NCBI RefSeq assembly: GCF_029761935.1
Contig: NZ_CP121699.1
Span: 3,038,001-3,102,000 of the forward strand
Reading direction: 5' to 3'
DNA: 64,000 nucleotides
Origin: Microbacterium testaceum
Lineage (GTDB): Bacteria > Actinomycetota > Actinomycetes > Actinomycetales > Microbacteriaceae
This document shows, piece by piece, positions 24,692-33,310 of this stretch (position 1 is its first letter; each line of letters opens with the position of its first letter). The notes beneath the pieces are model-generated. The model saw only the letters and a program-made list of their open reading frames with translations, was not told where the DNA came from and made no database searches. A program made the translations under genes and the position numbers.

Positions 24692-25435
24692 TCAGCCGGT
24701 CGAGGCCTCGGCCGCACGGCGGCGGGCGAACTCCCGCGCCTCGGTGAACAGTTCGAGGTCGATCTGCACGTGTCGGCGGGCGAGTTCGGCGGCCTCGTCG
24801 GGGGTGGCCTGCACGATCGCGTCGACGATCGCGTCGTGCTCGCGCGCGGCGCGGGTCTCCATGCGGCGGTGGCTCCCGCGATCGCCCCACGGGTGGGCCG
24901 GGGCCGAGAGCGAGAGGTGCCGCTCGTGCTCGAGGAGGATGTCGCGAAGCGCGGTGTTGTGCGCGGCGTCGATGATGGCGAGGTGCAGCAGGCTGTCGGC
25001 GCGCTGCTTCGGGTCGCCCGACTCCGCGGCGTGGAAGTCGTCGAGGCGGCCCCGCATCGCGGTGATGTCGGCGTCGGTGCGCCGCTCGGCGGCCAGGCGC
25101 GCGAGCGAGGAGTGCAGCATCGAGCTCGCCGTGCACGCGTCGACGAGGTCGCTCCAGCGCTCCTCGAACCACCGGTCGACGCCGACCACGATCGATGCCG
25201 GCCAGTCCTCGGCGACGAAGGTGCCGCCGCCCCGGCCGCGACGGCGCTCGATCAGGCCCCGGGTCGACAGGTCGTCGAGGGCCGCGCGCACCGTCGTCCG
25301 CCCGACACCCAGGAGGGGCGAGAGGTCGCGCTCGGCGGGAAGACGGGTGCCCGGAAGGAACTCTCCCACCGCCACGGCGGTGATCAGTCGCTCGGTCACG
25401 CGCTCCACCAGGGAGGCGTCGTCGGTGTCGGCCAT
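24692..25435 (-). CDS. FadR/GntR-family transcriptional regulator
   Basis: 247-residue FadR-type regulator. The N-terminal winged HTH is LPAERDLSPLLGVGRTTVRAALDDLSTRGLIERRRGRGGGTFV. The FCD effector domain covers residues 95-235 with candidate metal-binding acidic and His residues (HLAIIDAAHN, EHDAIVDAI). It is divergent from the amidase-permease-formamidase operon, so it is the likely regulator of that operon, responding to an amide or acid. Confidence 0.9.
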   Translation of the reverse strand: MADTDDASLVERVTERLITAVAVGEFLPGTRLPAERDLSPLLGVGRTTVRAALDDLSTRGLIERRRGRGGGTFVAEDWPASIVVGVDRWFEERWSDLVDACTASSMLHSSLARLAAERRTDADITAMRGRLDDFHAAESGDPKQRADSLLHLAIIDAAHNTALRDILLEHERHLSLSAPAHPWGDRGSHRRMETRAAREHDAIVDAIVQATPDEAAELARRHVQIDLELFTEAREFARRRAAEASTG

Positions 25436-25477
25436 GGGCTCCCGTCGTTTCTCCCATGTTAATTCCGCAGAAAAGGT

Positions 25478-25507
25478 TTGCCAACGCACCTTTAAGGGGT
25501 CCACGAT
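25478..25507 (+). promoter_or_regulatory. Candidate promoter of the amide-use operon
   Basis: TTGCCA (25478-25483), an 18-nt spacer and CACGAT (25502-25507), then six nt to ATG 25514. This spacing puts the transcript start at or next to the start codon, and no well-placed ribosome-binding site is seen. A leaderless mRNA is likely. The AT-richer flank is where the divergent FadR-type regulator could bind. Confidence 0.5.
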
Positions 25508-25513
25508 GACTCC

Positions 25514-26404
25514 ATGCAACGCGAGATCACCGTCCCCTTCCGCGACGGCTACACCTGGGCCCGTCTGACCGAACCGGCCGAGCCCACCGGCGCAGCGCCC
25601 CTGTTCGTGCTGCACGGCGGCCCGGGGATGGCGCACAACTACGTCTCGAACCTCGACGCCCTCGCCGATCTGACCGGGCGCACCGTGGTGCACTACGACC
25701 AGATCGGGTGCGGCAAGAGCTCGCACCACCCCGACGCCCCGGCCTCGCAGTGGGTGCCCCAGCTCTTCGTCGACGAGTTCCACAACCTGCGCGAGGCCCT
25801 CGGCTTCGACGAATACCACGTGCTCGGTCAGTCGTGGGGTGGCATGCTCGGCGCCGAGATCGCCGTGCGTCAGCCCGCGGGGCTGCGGAGCCTCGAGATC
25901 TGCAACTCCCCGGCATCCATGGCCCTCTGGCTCGCGGGAGCGGCGCGACTGCGCGCCGAACTCCCCGACGATGCCCGCGAGGCCCTTGACCGGCACGAGG
26001 CCGCCGGCACCCTCGACGACCCCGAGTACGCCGAGGCCACGCGCGTGTTCTACGAGCGTCACGTGTGCCGCGTCACGCCGATGCCGCAGGACTTTGTCGA
26101 CAGCGAGCAGCAGATGCTCGCTGACCCCACGGTCTACTTCACGATGAACGGCCCGAACGAGTTCCACGTCGTCGGGACGGGCCGTGACTGGACGATCATC
26201 GACCGCCTGCCCCAGGTCGCCGTTCCGACGCTCGTCGTCGCCGGCGAGTTCGACGAGGCCACCCCCGAGACGTGGGAGCCCTTCGTCGCGCACATCCCCG
26301 GCGCCCGCTCGCACGTGTTCGCCGGAGCGAGCCACTGCACCCACCTCGAGATGCCCGACGCCTTCCGCGCGGTCATCGCCGACTTCCTCGCGCCCCTTCC
26401 CTGA
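25514..26404 (+). CDS. Proline iminopeptidase-family hydrolase (S33, amino-acid amidase type)
   Basis: 296-residue alpha/beta hydrolase. FVLHGGPGMAHNYV is the oxyanion-hole motif. GQSWGGMLG holds the nucleophile Ser near residue 108. Asp in VAGEFDEATP and His in GASHCTHLE complete the triad. The pattern matches tricorn-factor/proline iminopeptidase-type enzymes, several of which are L-amino-acid amidases. With the following permease and acetamidase/formamidase it probably hydrolyses an imported amide or short peptide. Confidence 0.9.
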   Translation: MQREITVPFRDGYTWARLTEPAEPTGAAPLFVLHGGPGMAHNYVSNLDALADLTGRTVVHYDQIGCGKSSHHPDAPASQWVPQLFVDEFHNLREALGFDEYHVLGQSWGGMLGAEIAVRQPAGLRSLEICNSPASMALWLAGAARLRAELPDDAREALDRHEAAGTLDDPEYAEATRVFYERHVCRVTPMPQDFVDSEQQMLADPTVYFTMNGPNEFHVVGTGRDWTIIDRLPQVAVPTLVVAGEFDEATPETWEPFVAHIPGARSHVFAGASHCTHLEMPDAFRAVIADFLAPLP

Positions 26405-26439
26405 CACCCGCCCCTACCCCACCCGAACCAGGAGACCCG

Positions 26440-27864
26440 ATGTCGCACCCCGCCCCCGAGGCCCAGCAGTCGCTGGAGTCGTTCGGCTACAAGCAGGAGC
26501 TCAAGCGCTCCATGTCCACCTTCGACCTCGTGGTCTACGGTCTCGTCTTCATGGTGCCCATCGCCCCGTGGGCGATCTTCGGCGTCGTGTTCAACGCCGC
26601 GAGCGGCATGGTTCCGCTGGTGTACCTCACCGGCGTGATCGCGATGATCTTCACCGCCCTCGCCTACGCGCAGATGTCGAAGGCGTTCCCGATCGCCGGC
26701 TCCGTGTTCTCGTACGTCGGTCGCGGCCTGCACCCCACGGTCGGCTTCTTCGCCGGCTGGGCGATCCTGCTCGACTACCTGCTCGTCCCCACGTTGCTCT
26801 ACGTCTTCGCCGCCTCGTCGATGGCGGGCATCTTCCCCGACGTGCCGCAGTGGATCTGGGCCGTGGCCTTCGTCGTCATCAACACCGTCATCAACGTGCT
26901 CGGCATCGGCTCGATCAAGATCGCCAACCGCGTCATGCTCGCCATCCAGCTCGCCTTCGTGGTGATCTTCGTCGTGATCGCCATGGCCGCCCTGTCGTCC
27001 GGCACGATCCCGGGCGCCGAGTTTACGATGGCTCCGCTGTGGGATGCCGAGAAGGTCAACCCCGCGCTCATCGCCACCGCCCTCTCGATCGCGGTGCTGA
27101 GCTTCCTCGGCTTCGACGGCATCTCCACGATGGCCGAGGAGTCCACCGGTGACCGGAGATCGGGCGGCCGCGCCATGATCATCGCCCTGCTCGTAGTCGC
27201 GGTGCTCTTCATCGCGCAGACCTGGTTCGCCAGCGCCCTGGCCGCCGGCACGGTCGCCTTCGGTGACGACGAGGTCAACAACGCGTTCTTCCTGCTCGTC
27301 GCCAAGGCCGCCGGCAGCGGGTGGGCGACCGCCTTCCTCGCGGTCAACGTCATCGCGGTGGGTATCGCCAACGCGGTCGCGGCCCAGGCGGCGACCTCGC
27401 GCCTGCTCTACTCGATGAGCCGCGACCGGCGCCTTCCCGCCTTCCTCTCGAAGGTCACCTCGCGCCAGGTGCCGATGGCGGCGATTCTGCTCGTGAGCGC
27501 GATCTCGCTCGTGCTGGTGCTGTTCTTCGTCGGGCAGATCGCGGTGATCTCGTCGTTGGTCAACTTCGGTGCCCTGCTCGGCTTCATGCTGCTGCACGTG
27601 TCGGTTGCGGCGTACTACCTCGGCAAGAAGAAGTCGAAGAACTACCTCCTGCACCTCGTCGTGCCGCTCGTCGGCTTCCTGATCATCGGCTACGTGCTGC
27701 TCAACGCCGACATGACCGCCAAGATCGGCGGCATCCTGTGGCTGGTCGTCGGCGGGATCGTCTACCTGATCTTCGCCCGCAAGAACGGCGGGGCCACCGG
27801 CCCCCTGCCCGAGCACGCCACGGCCACCGCCGGCGAAGGCGGCGGAGAGGTGGCCTCCCGGTGA
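26440..27864 (+). CDS. APC-family amino acid permease
   Basis: 474-residue permease with twelve membrane helices. FDLVVYGLVFMVPIAPWAIFGVV is helix 1 with the broken GxG-like substrate site. FLGFDGISTMAEE is the conserved helix-6 motif of APC amino acid carriers. ATG 26440 follows AGGAGACCCG. It overlaps the formamidase GTG by 4 nt. It probably imports the amide or amine handled by the flanking hydrolases. Confidence 0.92.
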   Translation: MSHPAPEAQQSLESFGYKQELKRSMSTFDLVVYGLVFMVPIAPWAIFGVVFNAASGMVPLVYLTGVIAMIFTALAYAQMSKAFPIAGSVFSYVGRGLHPTVGFFAGWAILLDYLLVPTLLYVFAASSMAGIFPDVPQWIWAVAFVVINTVINVLGIGSIKIANRVMLAIQLAFVVIFVVIAMAALSSGTIPGAEFTMAPLWDAEKVNPALIATALSIAVLSFLGFDGISTMAEESTGDRRSGGRAMIIALLVVAVLFIAQTWFASALAAGTVAFGDDEVNNAFFLLVAKAAGSGWATAFLAVNVIAVGIANAVAAQAATSRLLYSMSRDRRLPAFLSKVTSRQVPMAAILLVSAISLVLVLFFVGQIAVISSLVNFGALLGFMLLHVSVAAYYLGKKKSKNYLLHLVVPLVGFLIIGYVLLNADMTAKIGGILWLVVGGIVYLIFARKNGGATGPLPEHATATAGEGGGEVASR

Positions 27865-28787
27865 CCGAGGAGCACTGGCTCGGCAAGGAGCACGGTCGCC
27901 CGGGGTACGACGCGTCGGTGCCCCCGGTGCTGCGCATCCGCCCTGGAACAGGGGAGAGGATCGCGTTCGAGACCGACGACGCGGTCTACGCCGAACTGCA
28001 CGACCACGGCGATCTCGCTGCCCTCCAGGCGCCGATCAACCCCGTGACGGGCCCCGTGTACGTCGAGGGGGCGAAGCCCGGCGACGCCCTCGTGGTGAAC
28101 GTGCACGAGATCCGTCTCGGCGCGTACGGATGGTCGCAGAGCCTTCCCGGCGCAGGCGCCCTGCAGCACCGCATGCCCGACCACGTCGTCAGCCGGCGCA
28201 TCCCGATCGACGCGGCGGGCGTTCACCTGACCGAGCGTCACGTGGTGCCCGCGCGCCCGATGATCGGCTGCATCGGCACGGCGCCCGCCGCCGGAACGAA
28301 CTCGACGGTCATGCCGACCACCGCCCTCGGCGGCAACATGGACCTCACCGAGGTCGCCCCGGGGGCCACCGTCTACCTGCCTGTCGAGGTCGAGGGAGCC
28401 CTCCTGTCGATCGGCGACATCCACGCCGTCATGGCCCGGGGCGAGTCGTCGTTCGTCGCGATCGAGGCGGCGGGGGTCGCCGTGGTCTCGATCGAGGTGA
28501 TCCCGGATGCCGATCTGCGCGCGCCCCGCGTCGAGACCGACGAGGAGTGGATCTTCGTCGGCCTCGGCGACCCGGTGCAGGAGAGCGTCCGACGCGGCTA
28601 CGAAGACGTCTTCGACGATCTCGTGGACGTGCGCGGGTGGGACCGGATGGACGCGTACGCGGTCATGAGCGCCCTCGTGCACAGCGAACTGGGCGGCCCG
28701 ACGGGCTCGGAGGCGCCTGACCCGCTGCATCCGTTCCGCGCCGTGGGGGCGGTGACCCTTCACCGGTTGCCCAAAAGCGTGCTCTGA
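27861..28787 (+). CDS. Acetamidase/formamidase family protein
   Basis: 308-residue FmdA/AmdA-type hydrolase. PVTGPVYVEGAKPGDALVVNVHEI and GGNMDLTEVAPGATVYLPVEVEGALLSIGDIHAVMARGES are the two diagnostic blocks. These contain the His/Asp residues thought to hold the metal (GDIHA). It releases ammonia from formamide or short amides. The GTG overlaps the permease stop. Third gene of the amide operon. Confidence 0.92.
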   Translation: MTEEHWLGKEHGRPGYDASVPPVLRIRPGTGERIAFETDDAVYAELHDHGDLAALQAPINPVTGPVYVEGAKPGDALVVNVHEIRLGAYGWSQSLPGAGALQHRMPDHVVSRRIPIDAAGVHLTERHVVPARPMIGCIGTAPAAGTNSTVMPTTALGGNMDLTEVAPGATVYLPVEVEGALLSIGDIHAVMARGESSFVAIEAAGVAVVSIEVIPDADLRAPRVETDEEWIFVGLGDPVQESVRRGYEDVFDDLVDVRGWDRMDAYAVMSALVHSELGGPTGSEAPDPLHPFRAVGAVTLHRLPKSVL

Positions 28788-28839
28788 CATACTGCGCCGG
28801 TGATCTCCACTCTCAAGCCCGTCGAGGGGAGTGCCTTGC

Positions 28840-29580
28840 ATGGCTGATCTCGACTTCGTGCTCCGACTTCTTCTCGCGGCCGGCTGCGGCATGCTGATCG
28901 GCCTGGAACGGCAGTACCGGTCCCGCACGGCGGGTCTTCGCACGCAGGCCCTCGTGGCGATGGGAGCCGCCGCGTTCGTGCTGTTCGGCAGCGAGCTGGG
29001 GGTCGGTCAGGGATCGCTGCAGATCGCGGCCTACGTCGTGTCGGGGGTGGGCTTCCTCGGCGGCGGGGTGATTCTTCGTCAAGGGCTCTCCGTGCAGGGT
29101 CTGAACACGGCCGCGACGCTCTGGTGTTCGGCGGCCGTCGGGTGCCTGGCTGCCGGAGGTCTGGTCGTTCCCGCGCTCGCGATGACAACGCTCGTGCTCC
29201 TGGTGCACCTTCTGCTGCGCCCGCTCGGCCGTCTGGTCGACCGTGCCCCCGACGCCAACGCCGAAACGATCGGCGCGTTCGTGTTGACCGTGCGCGCGAT
29301 GGATGAACGCGAGGAAGAGGTGCGCGAGCTGCTGTCCGACGTTCTGGAGTCGCCCGACGTCCTGGTCCTCGCGATGTCGAGCCACGAAGACGAGGGCTCC
29401 GGTGACGAGTCGGACGGCGTCGTTCTCGAGGCCGAGTTGCTCATCGAGGGCGACGCGCCCGAGTTCCTGGATGCCGTGACGACCCGGCTCTCGCGAGACA
29501 CCGGCGTCCGCGCGATGTCGTGGAGAGCCGAGGACAGTCCGATGACCGTCCGAACCCGGCGGCGATTCGGGCGAGGGTGA
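28840..29580 (+). CDS. MgtC/SapB-family membrane protein
   Basis: 246-residue membrane protein. LLAAGCGMLIGLERQYRSRTAGLRTQALVAMGAA is the MgtC signature, with membrane helices through residue 135. A cytoplasmic ACT-like domain follows (AFVLTVRAMDEREEEVRELL). ATG 28840 is favoured over GTG 28831 because GAGGGGA is correctly spaced only from it. MgtC proteins help growth at low Mg2+ and inhibit F-type ATPase in pathogens; its role here is unknown. Confidence 0.9.
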   Translation: MADLDFVLRLLLAAGCGMLIGLERQYRSRTAGLRTQALVAMGAAAFVLFGSELGVGQGSLQIAAYVVSGVGFLGGGVILRQGLSVQGLNTAATLWCSAAVGCLAAGGLVVPALAMTTLVLLVHLLLRPLGRLVDRAPDANAETIGAFVLTVRAMDEREEEVRELLSDVLESPDVLVLAMSSHEDEGSGDESDGVVLEAELLIEGDAPEFLDAVTTRLSRDTGVRAMSWRAEDSPMTVRTRRRFGRG

Positions 29581-29602
29581 GCGCCGTGTAAGATCGTCCC
29601 TT

Positions 29603-29694
29603 GGAAGTGTGTCCGAGCGGCCTAAGGAGCATGGCTGGAATCCATGTAGGCGGGGTAACTCGCCTCGCAGGTTCAAATCCTGTCACTTCCGCCA
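29603..29694 (+). tRNA. tRNA-Ser(GGA)
   Basis: Class II tRNA, 92 nt with encoded CCA. Acceptor arms GGAAGTG and CACTTCC. The anticodon loop CTGGAAT between CATGG and CCATG gives anticodon GGA (codons UCC/UCU). There is a long variable arm (GGCGGGGTAACTCGCC region) and a T loop TTCAAAT. A TAAGAT -10 box is at 29588-29593. Confidence 0.97.
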
Positions 29695-29697
29695 CAT

Positions 29698-29729
29698 GAA
29701 GAGCGTCACCCGAGAGGGTGGCGCTCTTC
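29698..29729 (+). terminator. Terminator after tRNA-Ser
   Basis: Arms GAAGAGCGTCACCC and GGGTGGCGCTCTTC around GAGA, three nt after the CCA end. It also lies 17 nt before the 3' end of the convergent transglutaminase gene, so it may serve both. Confidence 0.85.
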
Positions 29730-29745
29730 GCATGTCACGCGGCGA

Positions 29746-32067
29746 CTACCGCGACACGCTCTCGCGCCCGGCCGCGCCGACGGCCCCGGGCCGCACGACG
29801 AGCGAGCGAGGGTACGCCCGCGCGAGCACCCGCCGCAGCGGCGTCGCTCTCGCGTCGAGAGCCGCGCGCACGCCCGCGACGGCGGAGACGAGGGCGGGGC
29901 CCTGAGCGGGGTCGAGACTGTCGCCCGCGTAGCTCACCCGTTCGACCGCGTCACGCAGCAGATCGACGTCGTCGGTCGGCGCGCCCTGCTCCTCGACGAG
30001 CAGTGCCGCGAAGGCGCGCGGAGACAGAGCGGACGAGACCGGGATGCCGAGATCCACCGCGTCCTCCCTCATCGCCGTCCACGCCGCCACCGGGTCGCCC
30101 GCGCGCGTGGCGGCGAGGCGTCGACGACGCAGCACCATCCGGGCCGCGGCCGGGACCCCGGCGAGCAGCAGCAGCGCGAGGACTCCGAGGACCGGGGCGA
30201 CCCACGCCGTGCTCTGACGCGCGGTCACGGAGCCGCCGCCGGTGGTCTGCGCCCCGGGGTCGTTCTCGGCCGCCGTCGAGGGGGCCGTCGACGGCTGGTC
30301 GGCCGGGGTCTCGGCATCCTGGCTCGGGGTGTTCGGGGCCGTGTTGTTGCCGCCCGCAGAGCCCGAGGCGAAGTTCGTCGGAACGCCGAGGCTGTTCGTC
30401 GGCTCGAACGGCACCCACCCGATGCCCTCGAAGTACACCTCGGGCCATGAGTGCAGCTGGCTCGAGGTGACCGTGTATTCCGTGCCGCCCTGCTGGGGGA
30501 TGCTCGAGGCGGTGCCGGGGAGATATCCGATGACGATGCGCGCCGGGATGCCGAGGGTTCGCGCCATGACCGCGAAGGCCGAGGCGTAGTGCACGCAGTA
30601 TCCGGCGCGCACCTGCAGGAACTGCGCCACCGCGTCGAGGCCCGCCCCGTCGAAGCCGGCGTCGACCGGGGCGTCGAGGGAGTAGCGGAACTGACTGCTG
30701 CGGAACCAGTTCTGCAGTGTCACGAGCTTGTCGTATGGCGTCTGAGCGTTGGCGGTGACCTCGCGGGCGGTGTCGCCGATGACGGCCGGCACGTCGGCGG
30801 GAAGAGCGGTCAGGGCGGGATCGAGATCCGTGCCGCCCGCCGTCTTAGAACGGATCTGCTCGAGGGTGGGGCGCGGAACGTTCGCCTGCACCTCGTAGAC
30901 CTGCTCTCGCGTCGACCCCGCGCGCGTGACGACCGTGCGGTTCTGCGGCATGCCCAGCCAGTCGCCGTTGAGGCCCGTGACCGTCGAGGCCGGATAGGGC
31001 ACCGGCAGCCACGGGCTGTCGAGCTGATCGACGGTGACCGTCGTCGTCCAGTCGGCGAGGGTGATATCGCCGTCGACGCCGACCCGGTCGAACACGGCGC
31101 CGCTCGGGGGGACCGCGACGGTGTCGAAGCTGTCGGGCTGCCACACGGCGCCGTCGAAGCGCGAGAGCGTCACCGCGCGCAGGTACGGGGCCGTCGGACC
31201 CGTGGTGCGGACCGTGAGCACCTCGACGTCGCGGGGCTGGCGCAGGTCGTTTCCGAGTTCGAGGTTGGGGTTGATGGTGGTCCCCAGCCCGCCCGTGCCG
31301 CCGCTGGCGAACCGCAGGCCCGGTTGGGGCAGCAGGGGAGTGGCCACCACGGCGACGATCACGGCCACCGCCGCGACGCCGAGGGCCGTCGCCGACACCC
31401 CGAACAGGCGGCGGGGCGACGGATCGGGCGAGCGTCCGTCGCGTCGGGGCGGGGCCGCGGTTCGCGCGCGCGTATCGATCCGCAGTAGGAACAACAGTGC
31501 CGCCGCCAGCAGCACGAAGCTCGCGATGTCGACGTCGGAGGGGATCGCGATCGTCGGGATGAGCGAGACGGCGACCAATCCGACCCCGGCGAGCAACGGC
31601 ATCCGGGCCGTCAGGACGACGTGGTCGAGCACGATCGCGAGCGCGCCGATCGCCGCGACCAGCAGGAACGCCAGGCCCTCGTCCGGGGGCACGGGGGCGA
31701 CGCCGTCGCGGATCTCGGCCGAGGCCTGAGCGATCAGACCCGGGACCGCCGCGAAGGTCGACGGAGTGGGGATCACCAGCAGAATCGCCGTCGTGCGCCC
31801 GAAGATCGCCGTGAGCAGGACGATCCAGACGACGAGCTCGGCCACGCTGGCGAGCACCGCGGGCAGGCGCGAGAGGCGCACGATCAGCCCCGCGCCGAGA
31901 GTGCCCCCGGCCACGAGGACCGCCCCCGCGACCCACGCGCCCGGGGCGATGACCGAGAAGACCGGCAGCATCGCCGCGGCGATCGCGGCGAACAGGCCGA
32001 CGGTCAGCAGGGTGGCGTCGCGGCGCCGACGGGGGGAGCGCAGCACGGTCAGATCAGCGGCCGACAC
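29746..32067 (-). CDS. Transglutaminase-like (TgpA-type) membrane protein
   Basis: 773-residue protein. Residues 1-205 are membrane helices, followed by an extracytoplasmic domain with a transglutaminase core: Cys in RAGYCVHYASAF (about 490) and His in QLHSWPEVYFEG (about 534). A Thr/Ser/Pro-rich linker, one more helix near 640 and a DUF4129-like cytoplasmic tail follow. GTG 32067 overlaps DUF58 by 14 nt. MoxR-DUF58-TgpA operons are widespread; peptidase or transamidase activity in the envelope is inferred. Confidence 0.9.
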   Translation of the reverse strand: MSAADLTVLRSPRRRRDATLLTVGLFAAIAAAMLPVFSVIAPGAWVAGAVLVAGGTLGAGLIVRLSRLPAVLASVAELVVWIVLLTAIFGRTTAILLVIPTPSTFAAVPGLIAQASAEIRDGVAPVPPDEGLAFLLVAAIGALAIVLDHVVLTARMPLLAGVGLVAVSLIPTIAIPSDVDIASFVLLAAALLFLLRIDTRARTAAPPRRDGRSPDPSPRRLFGVSATALGVAAVAVIVAVVATPLLPQPGLRFASGGTGGLGTTINPNLELGNDLRQPRDVEVLTVRTTGPTAPYLRAVTLSRFDGAVWQPDSFDTVAVPPSGAVFDRVGVDGDITLADWTTTVTVDQLDSPWLPVPYPASTVTGLNGDWLGMPQNRTVVTRAGSTREQVYEVQANVPRPTLEQIRSKTAGGTDLDPALTALPADVPAVIGDTAREVTANAQTPYDKLVTLQNWFRSSQFRYSLDAPVDAGFDGAGLDAVAQFLQVRAGYCVHYASAFAVMARTLGIPARIVIGYLPGTASSIPQQGGTEYTVTSSQLHSWPEVYFEGIGWVPFEPTNSLGVPTNFASGSAGGNNTAPNTPSQDAETPADQPSTAPSTAAENDPGAQTTGGGSVTARQSTAWVAPVLGVLALLLLAGVPAAARMVLRRRRLAATRAGDPVAAWTAMREDAVDLGIPVSSALSPRAFAALLVEEQGAPTDDVDLLRDAVERVSYAGDSLDPAQGPALVSAVAGVRAALDARATPLRRVLARAYPRSLVVRPGAVGAAGRESVSR

Positions 32068-33310
32068 GGGCGTACCCCTGTTCCATCGCGTCGTCCCACG
32101 CCAGGGCCACGTCCCCGGCGGGGGGCAGGTGCGTCGCGCGCCAGCCGGCGAGCTGGAGGGCGTCGAGGTCCGCGTGCTCGGCGACGACGACCAGGACGGG
32201 AAGAGCCGAGTGCAGGCCCGCCGCGCCCAGCGTCGCGCGGTCCTCGGGCGACAGGCTTCCGGTGATCACCACGACCGGACCGAGCAGGGCGGACACGGTC
32301 GCCGGCACGACGCGGGGGGAGGGGTCGTCGGCGCGGGCGCGCAGGCTCGCGAACCCGGCGGCGGCTGCTCGCGCCTCGACGTCGTCCCCGCCCTCGACGG
32401 GGTCGGTGAGGAGCGTGCCGTCGCTGTCGAGGACGTCGACCGTGTAGCCCTCGTGCACGAGATGGGCGATGGCCGACACGCACGCGGTCACTGCCGTCTC
32501 GAACGCGGGGGCGCTCCCGGGGGCGTGCGCGGCCTGCGGCGACCACCGCGAGAGCGCACGGTCGATGACGACGGTGGCGGCGGGAGAGGATTCCTGCTCC
32601 TCCTGACGCACCATGAGGGTGTCCCGATGCGCGGTCGCCCGCCAGTGGATGCGCCGCATCGAATCGCCCGGAGCGTAGGGGCGCGCGACGAGGTTGTCGG
32701 CGCCCTGGCCGAGCTGCAGCGCCGCGGTCTGTCGCGTGCCGCCGGCCTCACCCGAGGCGGAGGGCAGGGGCGTGAGATCCACGATCGCCGGGGCCACCGT
32801 CACCGCGGTCATGCGGCCGACGGCGAGTCGCCGACGCACCAGACCGAACGGGTCGGTCATGGTCACCTCGAGCGGACCGATCGAATGGATGCCGCGCGAC
32901 GCACCGACCACGTCGTAGCGCACCTCGACCGTGCCGGCACCGCCCGCCAACGTGGAGCCGAGGGGAGCCGAGGCCCCCTCGGCGCGTCCGGTCAGGCCCG
33001 CGGGAAGAGTGTCGCTCCACCGGCCCGGACCGGTGGGGAGGGCGCTCGAGAGGCCCGCGCGGACCACGACCGTCGCCGAGCCCCCGACCTCGGGGGTCTC
33101 GGGAGTCACGACGCGCGACACCGACCCCGTCCCGCGCGCCAGCAGCAGAGCGATGGCGGATACCGCCAGGAGCGCGACGAGCAGGGTCGCGAAGTACATC
33201 AGTTCCGGGATTCCGGCGCGTTGCGCGATGACGAACCCCGCGACGGCGAGGAGGACCGCCCCCGTGCCCCGGAGGGTGAAGGGCCACAGGCGCTTCACGC
33301 CGGCGCTCAC
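32054..33310 (-). CDS. DUF58 domain-containing membrane protein
   Basis: 418 residues with two N-terminal membrane helices. The DUF58 motif VARPYAPGDSMRRIHWRATAHRDTLMVRQEE is near residue 220. A vWA-like domain follows (ATVVIDRALS). The GTG overlaps the MoxR stop by 4 nt. With MoxR and the transglutaminase it forms the familiar three-gene unit in which MoxR is a chaperone-like AAA+ ATPase. Confidence 0.9.
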   Translation of the reverse strand: MSAGVKRLWPFTLRGTGAVLLAVAGFVIAQRAGIPELMYFATLLVALLAVSAIALLLARGTGSVSRVVTPETPEVGGSATVVVRAGLSSALPTGPGRWSDTLPAGLTGRAEGASAPLGSTLAGGAGTVEVRYDVVGASRGIHSIGPLEVTMTDPFGLVRRRLAVGRMTAVTVAPAIVDLTPLPSASGEAGGTRQTAALQLGQGADNLVARPYAPGDSMRRIHWRATAHRDTLMVRQEEQESSPAATVVIDRALSRWSPQAAHAPGSAPAFETAVTACVSAIAHLVHEGYTVDVLDSDGTLLTDPVEGGDDVEARAAAAGFASLRARADDPSPRVVPATVSALLGPVVVITGSLSPEDRATLGAAGLHSALPVLVVVAEHADLDALQLAGWRATHLPPAGDVALAWDDAMEQGYARVGR

